From Fredericiella sp963839515 (GTDB lineage: Bacteria > Chloroflexota > Anaerolineae > Caldilineales > Caldilineaceae): 64,000 bases of DNA. The notes under the pieces were generated by a model. It saw only the letters and a program-made list of their open reading frames with translations, was not told the DNA's origin and ran no database searches. This document shows positions 54,387 through 64,000 of this stretch, piece by piece (the first letter of the stretch is position 1; the number at the start of each line of letters is the position of its first letter). The DNA is taken from NCBI GenBank assembly GCA_963839515.1, contig CAWIVN010000021.1, positions 62,001 through 126,000 on the forward strand, in the 5' to 3' direction. Both the position numbers and the translations under genes were made by a program.

Positions 54387-54806
54387 TTACTGCCAAGGAT
54401 TGAATATATCAACTCCAGCGTTGGTAAAGTCCTTTTCGTTGCGGGTTACAAGGACGAAGCCGCCATAAATAGCGGTAGCGGCAATCAGGGCGTCAATGGC
54501 GGGCATTGCCTGCCCTGCCTTCTCCAACTGGGCGAGCAGACTTCCCCACGTCAACAGCGCCCCGACGTCGAGCAAGGCGATGCGCCCAGAAAAGCGCACG
54601 AGCAGGTCTTCCTCAAGCCATGCTTGAAGGGACTGCCGGCGTTTCTCATCGGGCAATCGCGCGATGCCTTTTTGCAGTTCGCCAATCGTAATGACGCTGA
54701 GATAGACCGTTTCCGAGTCGACCATGTCAAGCCACGCTACAACCTTGGGATTGGGGTGCGATTTGCGGAATTCTGAGATAACGTTGGTATCGAGCAAGTA
54801 TTTCAT
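54387..54806 (-). CDS. vapC: VapC-type PIN-domain toxin
   Basis: 139 aa. YLLDTNVISEFRK at the N terminus (first acidic residue), TIGELQKGIARLP (second) and MPAIDALIAATAIYGGFVLVTRNEKDFTNAGV (third and fourth) form the PIN ribonuclease acidic cluster. It follows its antitoxin by 10 nt, as in the standard antitoxin-toxin order. The likely activity is cleavage of tRNA or rRNA when freed from the antitoxin. Confidence 0.92.
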   Translation of the reverse strand: MKYLLDTNVISEFRKSHPNPKVVAWLDMVDSETVYLSVITIGELQKGIARLPDEKRRQSLQAWLEEDLLVRFSGRIALLDVGALLTWGSLLAQLEKAGQAMPAIDALIAATAIYGGFVLVTRNEKDFTNAGVDIFNPWQ

Positions 54807-54816
54807 GGGGTACCCG

Positions 54817-55074
54817 CTACAGTTCGATGTCCGGGCGGGCTAGACTACTGTCACGCGTGAGGTCGAGGTCCTCGACGCTAACAAGCGGTGACTGGCGGAA
54901 GAACTCGCCCAGCGGCAGTTGCGCCTTTTTCATCTGCTTGTATTCGAGGTACGAGAGGATGACAACTACCTCCTCGCCGCGCCGAGAAACTACCTGTGGG
55001 CCGTTTTCGAGCGCTTCCTCTACGACCTCGCTGAAACGGCTCTTTGCTTCTTGCAGCTGCCATACGCGTGCCAT
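54817..55074 (-). CDS. Phd/YefM-type antitoxin
   Basis: 85 aa. ARVWQLQEAKSRFSEVVEEAL and GPQVVSRRGEEVVVILSYLEY are the Phd/YefM DNA-binding fold. The C-terminal part would block the PIN toxin. An inverted repeat about 15 bp upstream is the probable autoregulatory operator. Confidence 0.9.
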   Translation of the reverse strand: MARVWQLQEAKSRFSEVVEEALENGPQVVSRRGEEVVVILSYLEYKQMKKAQLPLGEFFRQSPLVSVEDLDLTRDSSLARPDIEL

Positions 55075-55088
55075 AACTCACCCCCTGA

Positions 55089-55101
55089 CTAGTCTGACTA
55101 G
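55089..55101. promoter_or_regulatory. Putative operator of the toxin-antitoxin operon
   Basis: CTAGTC and GACTAG, 6-bp perfect arms with a 1-bp spacer, within a direct repeat of CTGACTAG, 15-27 bp upstream of the antitoxin start. Palindromes of this kind near Phd-type start codons bind the antitoxin-toxin complex. Confidence 0.5.
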
Positions 55102-55148
55102 ATTGTAGCATCGTCGGCGGCATTGTCAAATCGGTAGGGATGCGCCGA

Positions 55149-55967
55149 TTATGTGATTTGGACTTTTTCCACTACCAGAAAATGGCTGAGACCAAAGGCA
55201 GTGAGCGGTGTGTTTTCCAGTGCATAGGTGATGCGGCGGATCCAGCGGCTTAGCTCGGGACGGCGGGCGGCAATGTTGTCATAGCCCGGATAGATCTGGG
55301 TGTGATGAACAATGCGCACGGGCTGGCCCAGGAAAAGGTGGCGCAGGCGCTTGGCGGTGTAAGCGCGCACGTGCGGTGCAAGGCGGTTGCGCAGTGGGTC
55401 GGGCAGGTAGTTGATGAGCGGGGTGTTGCCGAAGTGGTATTCGCCCCGCCAGTAGTGACCGTGCGTCTCAAAGGGATAGAGCCGGTTGGGCACGAAGATC
55501 ACGGCGCGGCCGCCCGGCTTGAGCACGCGCACCATTTCCGCCACGGCCAACCGGTCGTCGTCTACGTGCTCCAGCACTTCATGGTTGAGCACTAAGTCAA
55601 AGCTGCCCGTGGGGTAGGGCAGCGCTTCGCACGCAGCAAGTTCAAGCTGCGCCTCGGGCACGTTCCTGGCCGCAATCTCCAGGTGGTCCCACTCGATGTC
55701 GATGCCGGCGACCTCCTGCGCAAACGGCAGCAGTGCCTTGACGTACATGCCTACGCCACAGCCGTCCACCAGCACGCGGCCGAGACCAGGGCCGGCAATG
55801 GGTCCGGATGGAGGGGCCTTGCCGTTCGTACTGTAGTGCTCTACCCGGCGGTTGCGCATGCCCCACTGGAGGATCATGTCGAGGCGGCGGTCTTGTCCCG
55901 CACGCCAGACAAAGCTAGGGTTGCCGCGCAGGGCGGCGCGTTCGCCGTGCAGTTCGAGGTTTTCCAT
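55149..55967 (-). CDS. Class I SAM-dependent methyltransferase
   Basis: 272 aa. Motif I is VDGCGVGMYVKAL near 75-90, followed by VAGIDIEWDHLEIA (acidic ribose-binding Asp), LELAACEALPYPTGSFDLVLNHEVLEHVDD and the post-core VRVLKPGGRAVIFVPNR. Substrate unknown. Eight bp downstream of menG/ubiE on the same strand, perhaps co-transcribed. Confidence 0.85.
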   Translation of the reverse strand: MENLELHGERAALRGNPSFVWRAGQDRRLDMILQWGMRNRRVEHYSTNGKAPPSGPIAGPGLGRVLVDGCGVGMYVKALLPFAQEVAGIDIEWDHLEIAARNVPEAQLELAACEALPYPTGSFDLVLNHEVLEHVDDDRLAVAEMVRVLKPGGRAVIFVPNRLYPFETHGHYWRGEYHFGNTPLINYLPDPLRNRLAPHVRAYTAKRLRHLFLGQPVRIVHHTQIYPGYDNIAARRPELSRWIRRITYALENTPLTAFGLSHFLVVEKVQIT

Positions 55968-55975
55968 GTTGGCCT

Positions 55976-56743
55976 CTACTTCAGCGTGTTCTTGAGCTTG
56001 GTGCCGACGTGAATGGCCACTGTGTTGATCATGTATTCATGGTAGAACACATTACTCAACCCCCCTTGCTCCATCAGCCGCGCCAGCGCGTCGGGCGGTG
56101 GGAACTCGACCGTGCTGTGCGGCAGGTATGAGTATGCCTTGCGGTCCCCCGAAACGAGACCACCGATCAGCGGCACGATACGAAAGAAATAGAAGCGGAA
56201 GAACGGCTCCAACAAGGCGTTGGTCGGCGGGGCAATCTCCAGGCAGGCCACGCGGCCGCCGGGCTTCGTCACACGCGCCATCTCGCGGAAGGCTGCTATG
56301 CGGTCAACCACGTTGCGCACCAGGAAGCCGGATACCACGGCGTCAAAAGTTTCGTCGGGAAAGGGTAAGGCAAAGGTGTCGCCCTGTACAAACGGCACAA
56401 ACAGCCCAGGCACCTTGCCGACGCCCGCGGCCATCATCTCGTAGGTGAAGTCGGAGCCGATCGCCTGCACCCCGGGATACTGCTGCATGGCGGCATAAGC
56501 AATATCGCCTGTGCCCGTACCGATATCCAGCAAAATTCCGTGCGGTGGCAGCGCACATGCCTCCAGCAGCTTGCGCCGCCAACCCTGGTCCTGGCCAAAA
56601 GTCATCAACCGGTTCATCAGGTCATAGGTCGGCGCAATGCGCGCAAACATGCGGTTGACAAAGACCGGCCGCTCGTCCGTCGGCGGCACGAGCGGATTTG
56701 CTTCCGCAACAGTGGGTGGCTTTACAGATGCAGACATTGGCAA
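55976..56743 (-). CDS. menG: Demethylmenaquinone methyltransferase (MenG/UbiE)
   Basis: 255 aa. The UbiE signature is visible: NRMFARIAPTYDLMNRLMTFGQDQGWRR, then LLDIGTGTGDIAYAAMQ (SAM loop) and FDAVVSGFLVRNVVDRIAAFREMARVTKPGGRVACLEIAPP. Methylates demethylmenaquinone in the last step of menaquinone synthesis. The RNVxDR region is typical of the family. Confidence 0.92.
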   Translation of the reverse strand: MPMSASVKPPTVAEANPLVPPTDERPVFVNRMFARIAPTYDLMNRLMTFGQDQGWRRKLLEACALPPHGILLDIGTGTGDIAYAAMQQYPGVQAIGSDFTYEMMAAGVGKVPGLFVPFVQGDTFALPFPDETFDAVVSGFLVRNVVDRIAAFREMARVTKPGGRVACLEIAPPTNALLEPFFRFYFFRIVPLIGGLVSGDRKAYSYLPHSTVEFPPPDALARLMEQGGLSNVFYHEYMINTVAIHVGTKLKNTLK

Positions 56744-56815
56744 CTATCCAGTCTAAGATCCAGTACTACCTTCCAGTAACCGTATTCGCTCCAGCGTTCG
56801 GCTCAGCTTCTAGGT

Positions 56816-56855
56816 GACCCCTTCCGGGAAGCCCGCCCCTCCCGGGAAGTCTGCC
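56816..56855. repeat. Dispersed palindromic repeat, copy C (two units, inverted)
   Basis: CCCCTTCCGGGAAGCCCG followed by CCCCTCCCGGGAAG, the reverse complement of copy A at 12840-12875 with few differences. It lies between the TlpA-like gene stop (56859) and the start region of menG. Confidence 0.6.
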
Positions 56856-56858
56856 CAC

Positions 56859-57440
56859 TCATTGGATTCGTGCGATATTCTCTGCCAACGTGACGCTGTT
56901 CATTTCTCCCATCCACAGGCTCTTGACTACACCATTGCGGTCGATGAAGAATGTGGTCGGCAGTCCTTGCACGTTATAGTCGTAGCCCACAGCGCCGTCG
57001 GCATCCATGGGGATGGTGAAGGTGAGGCCGAGCTTGTCGACAAAGGTCTGCACGACTTCGGCCTTTTCGCCCTGGTCCACGCCGACGAAGACAACATCGT
57101 TGCCAAAGTGGGCGGCGGCTTTTTGCACGGCAGGCAGCTCATTCTGGCATGGCCCACACCAGGTGGCCCAGAAGTTGAGCACCACCGGTTTGCCGCGCTG
57201 CTCGCTAAGGCGGAAAGTGCCGCCGTCAAGTGTCTGCAACGTGAAATCGGGGGCCATACGCCCGACGCCGGGGCCGACCGCAGGGTCAACACCCGGGTCT
57301 GCGACGGCGGCCACTGGGTTGGCGTCCAGGTCACTCAGGGTGAGCGGGCCTGCCGCCAGCTCCCCATTAGGCCGCGACCACCACAGCCAGGCGCTGCCGA
57401 ATACGAGAATAGCGAGAAAAGCAACGATCCAGCGGTTCAT
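56859..57440 (-). CDS. TlpA/ResA-like membrane-anchored thioredoxin
   Basis: 193 aa with an N-terminal membrane anchor (IVAFLAILVFGSAWLWW). The thioredoxin domain has APDFTLQTLDGGTFRLSEQ, the active site FWATWCGPCQNEL (CxxC near 101-104) and GLPTTFFIDRNGVV with the cis-Pro. It reduces disulfides in exported proteins or apocytochromes outside the membrane. It is 3 bp from the gnd stop on the same strand. Confidence 0.92.
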   Translation of the reverse strand: MNRWIVAFLAILVFGSAWLWWSRPNGELAAGPLTLSDLDANPVAAVADPGVDPAVGPGVGRMAPDFTLQTLDGGTFRLSEQRGKPVVLNFWATWCGPCQNELPAVQKAAAHFGNDVVFVGVDQGEKAEVVQTFVDKLGLTFTIPMDADGAVGYDYNVQGLPTTFFIDRNGVVKSLWMGEMNSVTLAENIARIQ

Positions 57441-57443
57441 AGG

Positions 57444-58853
<1,410 letters not shown>

Positions 58854-58954
58854 GACGCATCCTCAGCGAGAATAGTTGATTTCCAGTCTGAACAGTATAC
58901 CGCAATGTGACGCTTTGTCGGTGAGGTTGCCGACGAAGTAAAGGAGCGAGAGGG

Positions 58955-60133
58955 TCAGGTCTTTGGCCGTGACGAGAAAACGGAGCGCAAATTGAAGCGG
59001 GGTTTGGCAGGAACCGGCGGCGGCGGGCGCAGCATGAAGAGCTTGCCGTCGCGCACGCGGCTTACCAGTTGGGGAAGGCCCCAGCCTGCACCACCTTCTT
59101 CGAGTTGGACGGCGCGGCGGGCTTCGGCCATGGCGACGTCGACGGCCCCCAGCTTGGCCAGGGCACTGTAGAAGTCGTGCACAAAGGCGAGCGACGGGCG
59201 ATCGAGCAGCTTGGTAGGCTGAAATGCAGCGGCGGGCGTGCCGCGACGTACGATCTGCTCGACGACTTGGGCGGCCGGGTCGATGCCGGGAATACGGGCC
59301 GAGTTGCGCGAGGACACGAGCGCCAGTCGCAGCGAATAGTGGTCGCCCAGCAGCGCGCCGAGGTGCTGGCCGCTAACCGGACGGCCGCGGCCCATTTCAT
59401 CCTCAAAGATGAGCACGCCCTCGCGTGTCTGCGGCTCGTAGATGCTAAAGCCGATGAAGTGCACGACGTGGTATTGGTGCTGGCGCAGGCGGCGCTGCAG
59501 GTCGAGCAGCGTGGGACGTGGCAGGCGCTCGAAAAGAAGCTGGCGGTTGGCGGCCAGGTAGTCGACGGTATCGACCAGGTCGCGCCACTCGCGGCCGATG
59601 GCCAATGGCGGGTAGCCTTCTGGACCGGCCATGACGACCAGCACGCGCAAGGGCAGGTCGACGGGGAAGGGGGCTACCTGGTGTGCGCGCTCGAAAAAGC
59701 GGGACAGCGGCGTGTGCACGGACAGGGCCAGGAATTCGTCGCGCGTGGGGTCGTAGAGATACTCCCAGGGCAGGGCTCGCAGTTCGGGCGTGTCGCCTAA
59801 GCGCAGCCGCAGGTGAAGCGTGGCGCGTTCGGCGTAGGCGCGGCGCCAGCTTTCCTGCCAAAGCGGCAGCAACGGGCCATGAAAGACGGCGTCAAACAGG
59901 CGGCCGCCGACCTTGCGCGCCAGCAGAAATTGGTCGGCGCGCATGCGTTCGTCCTTGCCTGGGTCCGCCAGCAATTGCTGGACGAAAGCGTGTTGCTCGC
60001 GCGGTTCGAAGGGCAGTGAGAAGGATGCCCACGCCTCGCCCGCCGGCGATTGCAGTACGCTGGCGCGGTAGCCGTCCTCCGTATTTTCGAGCAGGAGGTC
60101 AAAGCCCCATTCGTTCGTGACAGGCAGGGTCAT
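58955..60133 (-). CDS. CHAT-domain-like protein, catalytic Cys not conserved
   Basis: 392 aa from ATG 60133; in-frame starts further up run into the divergent promoter of the epimerase. The N terminus is a ubiquitin-like/ternary-complex-associated module (GFDLLLENTEDGYRASV), the C-terminal two thirds a caspase-fold CHAT domain. The catalytic His strand is present as YHVVHFIGFSIY, and the segment LRLALVSSRNSARI stands where CHAT proteases have L-N-A/S-C-x-x-A; Arg replaces Cys. Thus probably a non-proteolytic relative. No STAND or other effector gene is adjacent. Confidence 0.7.
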   Translation of the reverse strand: MTLPVTNEWGFDLLLENTEDGYRASVLQSPAGEAWASFSLPFEPREQHAFVQQLLADPGKDERMRADQFLLARKVGGRLFDAVFHGPLLPLWQESWRRAYAERATLHLRLRLGDTPELRALPWEYLYDPTRDEFLALSVHTPLSRFFERAHQVAPFPVDLPLRVLVVMAGPEGYPPLAIGREWRDLVDTVDYLAANRQLLFERLPRPTLLDLQRRLRQHQYHVVHFIGFSIYEPQTREGVLIFEDEMGRGRPVSGQHLGALLGDHYSLRLALVSSRNSARIPGIDPAAQVVEQIVRRGTPAAAFQPTKLLDRPSLAFVHDFYSALAKLGAVDVAMAEARRAVQLEEGGAGWGLPQLVSRVRDGKLFMLRPPPPVPAKPRFNLRSVFSSRPKT

Positions 60134-60163
60134 AGGCAGGTGATTGTACATCCCACACTCTGG

Positions 60164-60192
60164 TTGGCAAATCGCCGGGTCCTGTCGATAAT
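60164..60192 (+). promoter_or_regulatory. Sigma-70 type promoter for NDP-sugar epimerase gene
   Basis: TTGGCA (60164-60169) and GATAAT (60187-60192) separated by 17 bp, 38 bp upstream of the ATG at 60230. Confidence 0.65.
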
Positions 60193-60229
60193 GAGGGTCA
60201 TTGAACCTACTACTCTCGAAAAGGATGCT

Positions 60230-61198
<969 letters not shown>

Positions 61199-61263
61199 GT
61201 GTCGATCATCCATGGTGTCTACCATCCATTCGGAATCTTGTTCGTCTAACGAAGAGGAAGACC

Positions 61264-63921
61264 ATGTCTCGATTTGCCCAGTTTCAATTAGCCCTGCCTT
61301 CGCTGTCCCGCATCTTGGCTGTTCTGCTGTTGTCGGCCACGGCTGTTATACCGCTTGCTCCTGTCTACGCTCAAGAAGAGGTTCCGCCGGCCGAAGTCCA
61401 GAATGACGAAGGCGGGCCGGTGATTGTCGAAGGTGTGATGAACTACACTAACCCGGAGCTGGTCGCCAACGTTGCCCAACCACTGATCGTGTTGGAGGAC
61501 CAGGCTGGCTTTGTAGACCGCAACCGTGGGTTCCTGATGCCGCCGGAGTCGCAGGTGTTGGGCGTGATCACGGGCGACTTCTTCTCGCCGCCCTTTACCT
61601 GGACGCTGTCGCTGCCGGTCGCGCCGCAGGGCACGCTGCGCGATGTGGACAACGACGGCCAGGAGGACAAGGGTGTGATGACCTATGCCATGGCCTACTG
61701 GAGCAACACTTTTGGCGACCCGTACCTGGAACGCCGCGACCTGATGGGCGGTGGCTGGTCTACGGCCTATGCCTCGACACGTGTTAAGACCAACCCCAGC
61801 GGCGGCGGCGAAGTAACAGGTGGCAAGTACATCGTGTGGGCCCCCGACGACCAGCAGGGCTTCCCCAGCGGCTTTGGCGAGGACGGCAAGCTGTTCACCG
61901 AAGACGATCCGATCGTGCAACTGCCGGCGGGTTACACAGTTGTGAACATGGACACGGCTCCCTTCACCTTTGACCGTTCAGCACGGCCGCAGGTCGACCT
62001 GATCGAGTCGGAAGATGTGGCGCTGGACGATTTCTCGCAGCTTTCGTACACCGAAGCTTTTGACAAGATGGTGGCGATGTTTCGTGAGGAGTATGCGTTC
62101 ACTGAACTCAAGGGCATCGACTGGGACGCCATGGTGGCCGAGTTCCGCCCGCGCTTTGAAGATGCCGAGACCAACAACGACGTGGAAGCCTATCGGCGGG
62201 CCTTGCGCGACTTTATGATCAGCATCCCCGACGGGCATATCACGGCGCCATTTATCGCCGAGGACTTTCAGCGCGACACGGCTGGCGGCCTGGGCATGGC
62301 GATCCGTGAGCTGGACGACGGGCGCACGATCGTCAGCTTTGTCACGCCCGAAGGCCCGGCCGAGAAGGCAGGCATCCAAGTGGGTGCAGAGATCACCGAG
62401 ATGGGTGGTATGCCGGTGGGCGACTTTGTGGCGACCATCCAGCCGTACTCGGCGCCGTTTGGCTCCCAGCACTTCCGGCGGCTGCAGCAACTACGCTACG
62501 CCACTCGGGCGCCGCTTGGCACGGAAGTTGACATGACGTTTATGAATCCGGAAGACAATGAGACGCAGACTGTGACGCTGACAGCGGAACAGGAAGATGC
62601 CAGCTTCCGTATCTCGTCGTTTTCACGTGGCTTGACGGGGGCCGAGCTACCGGTGGAGTTCAGTATCCTGGACAACGGCCTTGGCTACGTCAAGGTGTAT
62701 AGCTTCTTTGACAACGAGTTGCTCACCGTCCAACTGTGGGAGCAGATGATGAAGTCGCTCAACAGCCTGGGTGTGCCGGGTCTGATTATCGACCTACGCC
62801 AGAACGGCGGCGGCAGCGGCTTCCTCGCCGACCAGATGGCTGCCTACTTCTACAACGAAGAGCTGGTGTTGGGCAATACCGAATCGTACGACCCGGACCT
62901 GGGCAAGTTCTACACCGACCCCAACCTGGTGCAGCGCTTCTTCCCGCCCGACGAGTCACTCCAGTACCAGGGGCAGGTGGCCGTCATCGTCGGTCCCAAC
63001 TGCGCCAGCGCCTGCGAGTTCTTTGCCTACGACATGACGCGCCAGGGTCGAGCCGACATCATTGGCCAGTACCCAACGGGGGGTATGGGCGGTTCGCGTG
63101 TGCTGTTCCTGATGCCCGGCCCGGAAGGGCTGTTGATCCCCATCGGCCGCCCACTGGACGCCGAGGGAAACATCATCATCGAGGGCACGGGCGTTGCGCC
63201 CACCATCCACGTGCCGGTCAGTGAGGAAACATTGTTCAGCCAAGACGACGTGCTGCTCGACACGGCCGTCGCCCTGTTGAGCGGTGAGGACCTGCCATAT
63301 GGGGCTGGCCCCAACACGGAATCGGGCAAGCCGATCCTGTTTACCGTGCCGGCCGGCGCCACGGAAGAGACGGCGGCGACGGTAAACGAGACTGAGGCGA
63401 ATGCAGCGGCTGAGAGTGCACCGATGACGGCGACCGAGGAACTCACGTCTACCGAGCGGGTGACCGTCACGCTGGCTACGCCGGGTTCGACTGCGACCGA
63501 GAGCGCAACAGAAACGATCACGGCTACCGGGGAAGTCACGGCCACAGAAGTCATAACCAAGGCTGCGACCAGCGAAGAAGCTACACCAGAAGCTACCATC
63601 GAAGCTACGGAAGAAGGGGCCACGGTCGAGCCCACGGTCGAAGCTAGCGTTGAGATTACAGGAGAAGTCACCCTGGAAACTACACCTGAGCCGGGTGCTG
63701 ATGTGGCGGCGGGCGCAGGGATAGCGGTGCGTATTGTATCCCCAGGAGCGCGCGTGCTCGTCTATACTGGGCCCGATTCCAGCAGCCAGCCGGTCGGCTT
63801 TGTCGTGCCGGGCAGCGAGTGGACACAGTTGGAGACGAGTGAAGACGGCGCCTGGGTGCGCATCAACTACCGCGGTGAGCCGGGTGGCTGGGTGAGCGCA
63901 CGGAATGTCGTGAATCGGTAG
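61264..63921 (+). CDS. S41 family peptidase with PDZ, Thr/Glu-rich linker and SH3-like tail
   Basis: 885 aa with a Sec signal (residues 14-37). After an extracellular N-terminal domain, a PDZ-like part is near 340-400 (GGLGMAIRELDDGRTIVSFVTPEGPAEKAGIQVGAEI). The S41 core has GLIIDLRQNGGGSG near 507-520 and the nucleophile in VIVGPNCASACEFFA near 575-590. The Lys of CtpA-type Ser/Lys dyads (GKG) is replaced (TGGMGGS). Residues about 700-820 form a Thr/Glu/Ala-rich linker of irregular ATE/TVE repeats. The C-terminal VRIVSPGARVLVYTGPDSSS is a bacterial SH3 domain. An exported processing protease or a binding protein of that fold. Confidence 0.85.
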   Translation: MSRFAQFQLALPSLSRILAVLLLSATAVIPLAPVYAQEEVPPAEVQNDEGGPVIVEGVMNYTNPELVANVAQPLIVLEDQAGFVDRNRGFLMPPESQVLGVITGDFFSPPFTWTLSLPVAPQGTLRDVDNDGQEDKGVMTYAMAYWSNTFGDPYLERRDLMGGGWSTAYASTRVKTNPSGGGEVTGGKYIVWAPDDQQGFPSGFGEDGKLFTEDDPIVQLPAGYTVVNMDTAPFTFDRSARPQVDLIESEDVALDDFSQLSYTEAFDKMVAMFREEYAFTELKGIDWDAMVAEFRPRFEDAETNNDVEAYRRALRDFMISIPDGHITAPFIAEDFQRDTAGGLGMAIRELDDGRTIVSFVTPEGPAEKAGIQVGAEITEMGGMPVGDFVATIQPYSAPFGSQHFRRLQQLRYATRAPLGTEVDMTFMNPEDNETQTVTLTAEQEDASFRISSFSRGLTGAELPVEFSILDNGLGYVKVYSFFDNELLTVQLWEQMMKSLNSLGVPGLIIDLRQNGGGSGFLADQMAAYFYNEELVLGNTESYDPDLGKFYTDPNLVQRFFPPDESLQYQGQVAVIVGPNCASACEFFAYDMTRQGRADIIGQYPTGGMGGSRVLFLMPGPEGLLIPIGRPLDAEGNIIIEGTGVAPTIHVPVSEETLFSQDDVLLDTAVALLSGEDLPYGAGPNTESGKPILFTVPAGATEETAATVNETEANAAAESAPMTATEELTSTERVTVTLATPGSTATESATETITATGEVTATEVITKAATSEEATPEATIEATEEGATVEPTVEASVEITGEVTLETTPEPGADVAAGAGIAVRIVSPGARVLVYTGPDSSSQPVGFVVPGSEWTQLETSEDGAWVRINYRGEPGGWVSARNVVNR

Positions 63922-63939
63922 TAAGTGGCAGGCAAAGCT

Positions 63940-63999
63940 GTGCCACGCTCGGCGCCCGACGCATACCCTACTGCGATCTTGGTGCGCCGAGCGTGGCAC
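63940..63999. terminator. 16-bp perfect inverted repeat after S41 peptidase gene
   Basis: GTGCCACGCTCGGCGC (63940-63955) is exactly inverted at 63984-63999 with a 28-nt loop. It lies 18 bp after the stop and touches the window edge, so whether a T-tract follows cannot be seen. Could be the terminator or one end of a repeat element. Confidence 0.5.
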
Positions 64000-64000
64000 T

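Noticed and set aside
60000..60020. tRNA T-arm-like GGTTCGAA
   Set aside because: It lies inside the CHAT-like coding sequence and no acceptor or anticodon arms can be formed around it.

Overview
The window looks like bacterial chromosome from a GC-rich member of the Chloroflexota (Anaerolineae/Caldilineae-like). That placement is inferred from three very large STAND (NB-ARC) regulators including a BTAD type, a translin-family protein, a lutABC cluster beside an M24 peptidase, and a TIR-less core of lipoproteins with LxxC lipoboxes. No rRNA, tRNA or CRISPR array was seen.

Layout. 1-12.7 kb: three STAND regulators (two XRE-NB-ARC, each divergent from a small exported protein, and one BTAD-NB-ARC-TPR), plus a winged-helix methyltransferase, a beta-lactamase-fold lipoprotein and a Gfo/Idh/MocA dehydrogenase. 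12.9-32.9 kb: a defence island whose frame is a BREX type 3 locus. brxF, brxC/pglY and pglXI lie at the left end and pglZ and brxA at the right end, all on the + strand. Where the helicase gene brxHII would be expected there is instead about 10 kb of minus-strand genes, nearly all interrupted by single-base frameshifts. These form two groups. One is an ATPase plus TOPRIM-like (DUF4276-like) pair. The other is a tightly packed operon of an Hsp70 homologue, an SPFH/band-7-like protein, a small unknown protein, a J-like zinc-ribbon membrane protein, a HerA/FtsK-type ATPase and an acidic hypothetical. This chaperone-plus-translocase operon is the best candidate for an undescribed system, although the copy here appears dead or badly sequenced.

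32.9-40.3 kb: a frameshifted yjbQ, an RCC1-repeat exported protein, a frameshifted M48-like membrane peptidase, lutCBA and an M24 peptidase. 40.4-45.6 kb: a REP-associated tyrosine transposase with flanking stem-loops, ssb with a clear sigma-70 promoter and terminator, then a translin / small membrane protein / TPR-like operon and a membrane protein. 45.6-64 kb is housekeeping: etfBA, a CPBP protease, a GT2 glycosyltransferase, a PH-like membrane protein, surE, a class A PBP, a Phd-VapC type toxin-antitoxin pair, two methyltransferases (one MenG/UbiE), a TlpA-like thioredoxin, gnd, a CHAT-like protein, an NDP-sugar epimerase and an S41 protease.

Frameshifts are concentrated in the 19.6-30.0 kb cassette, with a few more at 32.96, 33.14 and 35.71 kb. 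The BREX genes on both sides read cleanly. Whether the shifts are biological decay or uncorrected read errors cannot be settled from the sequence alone.
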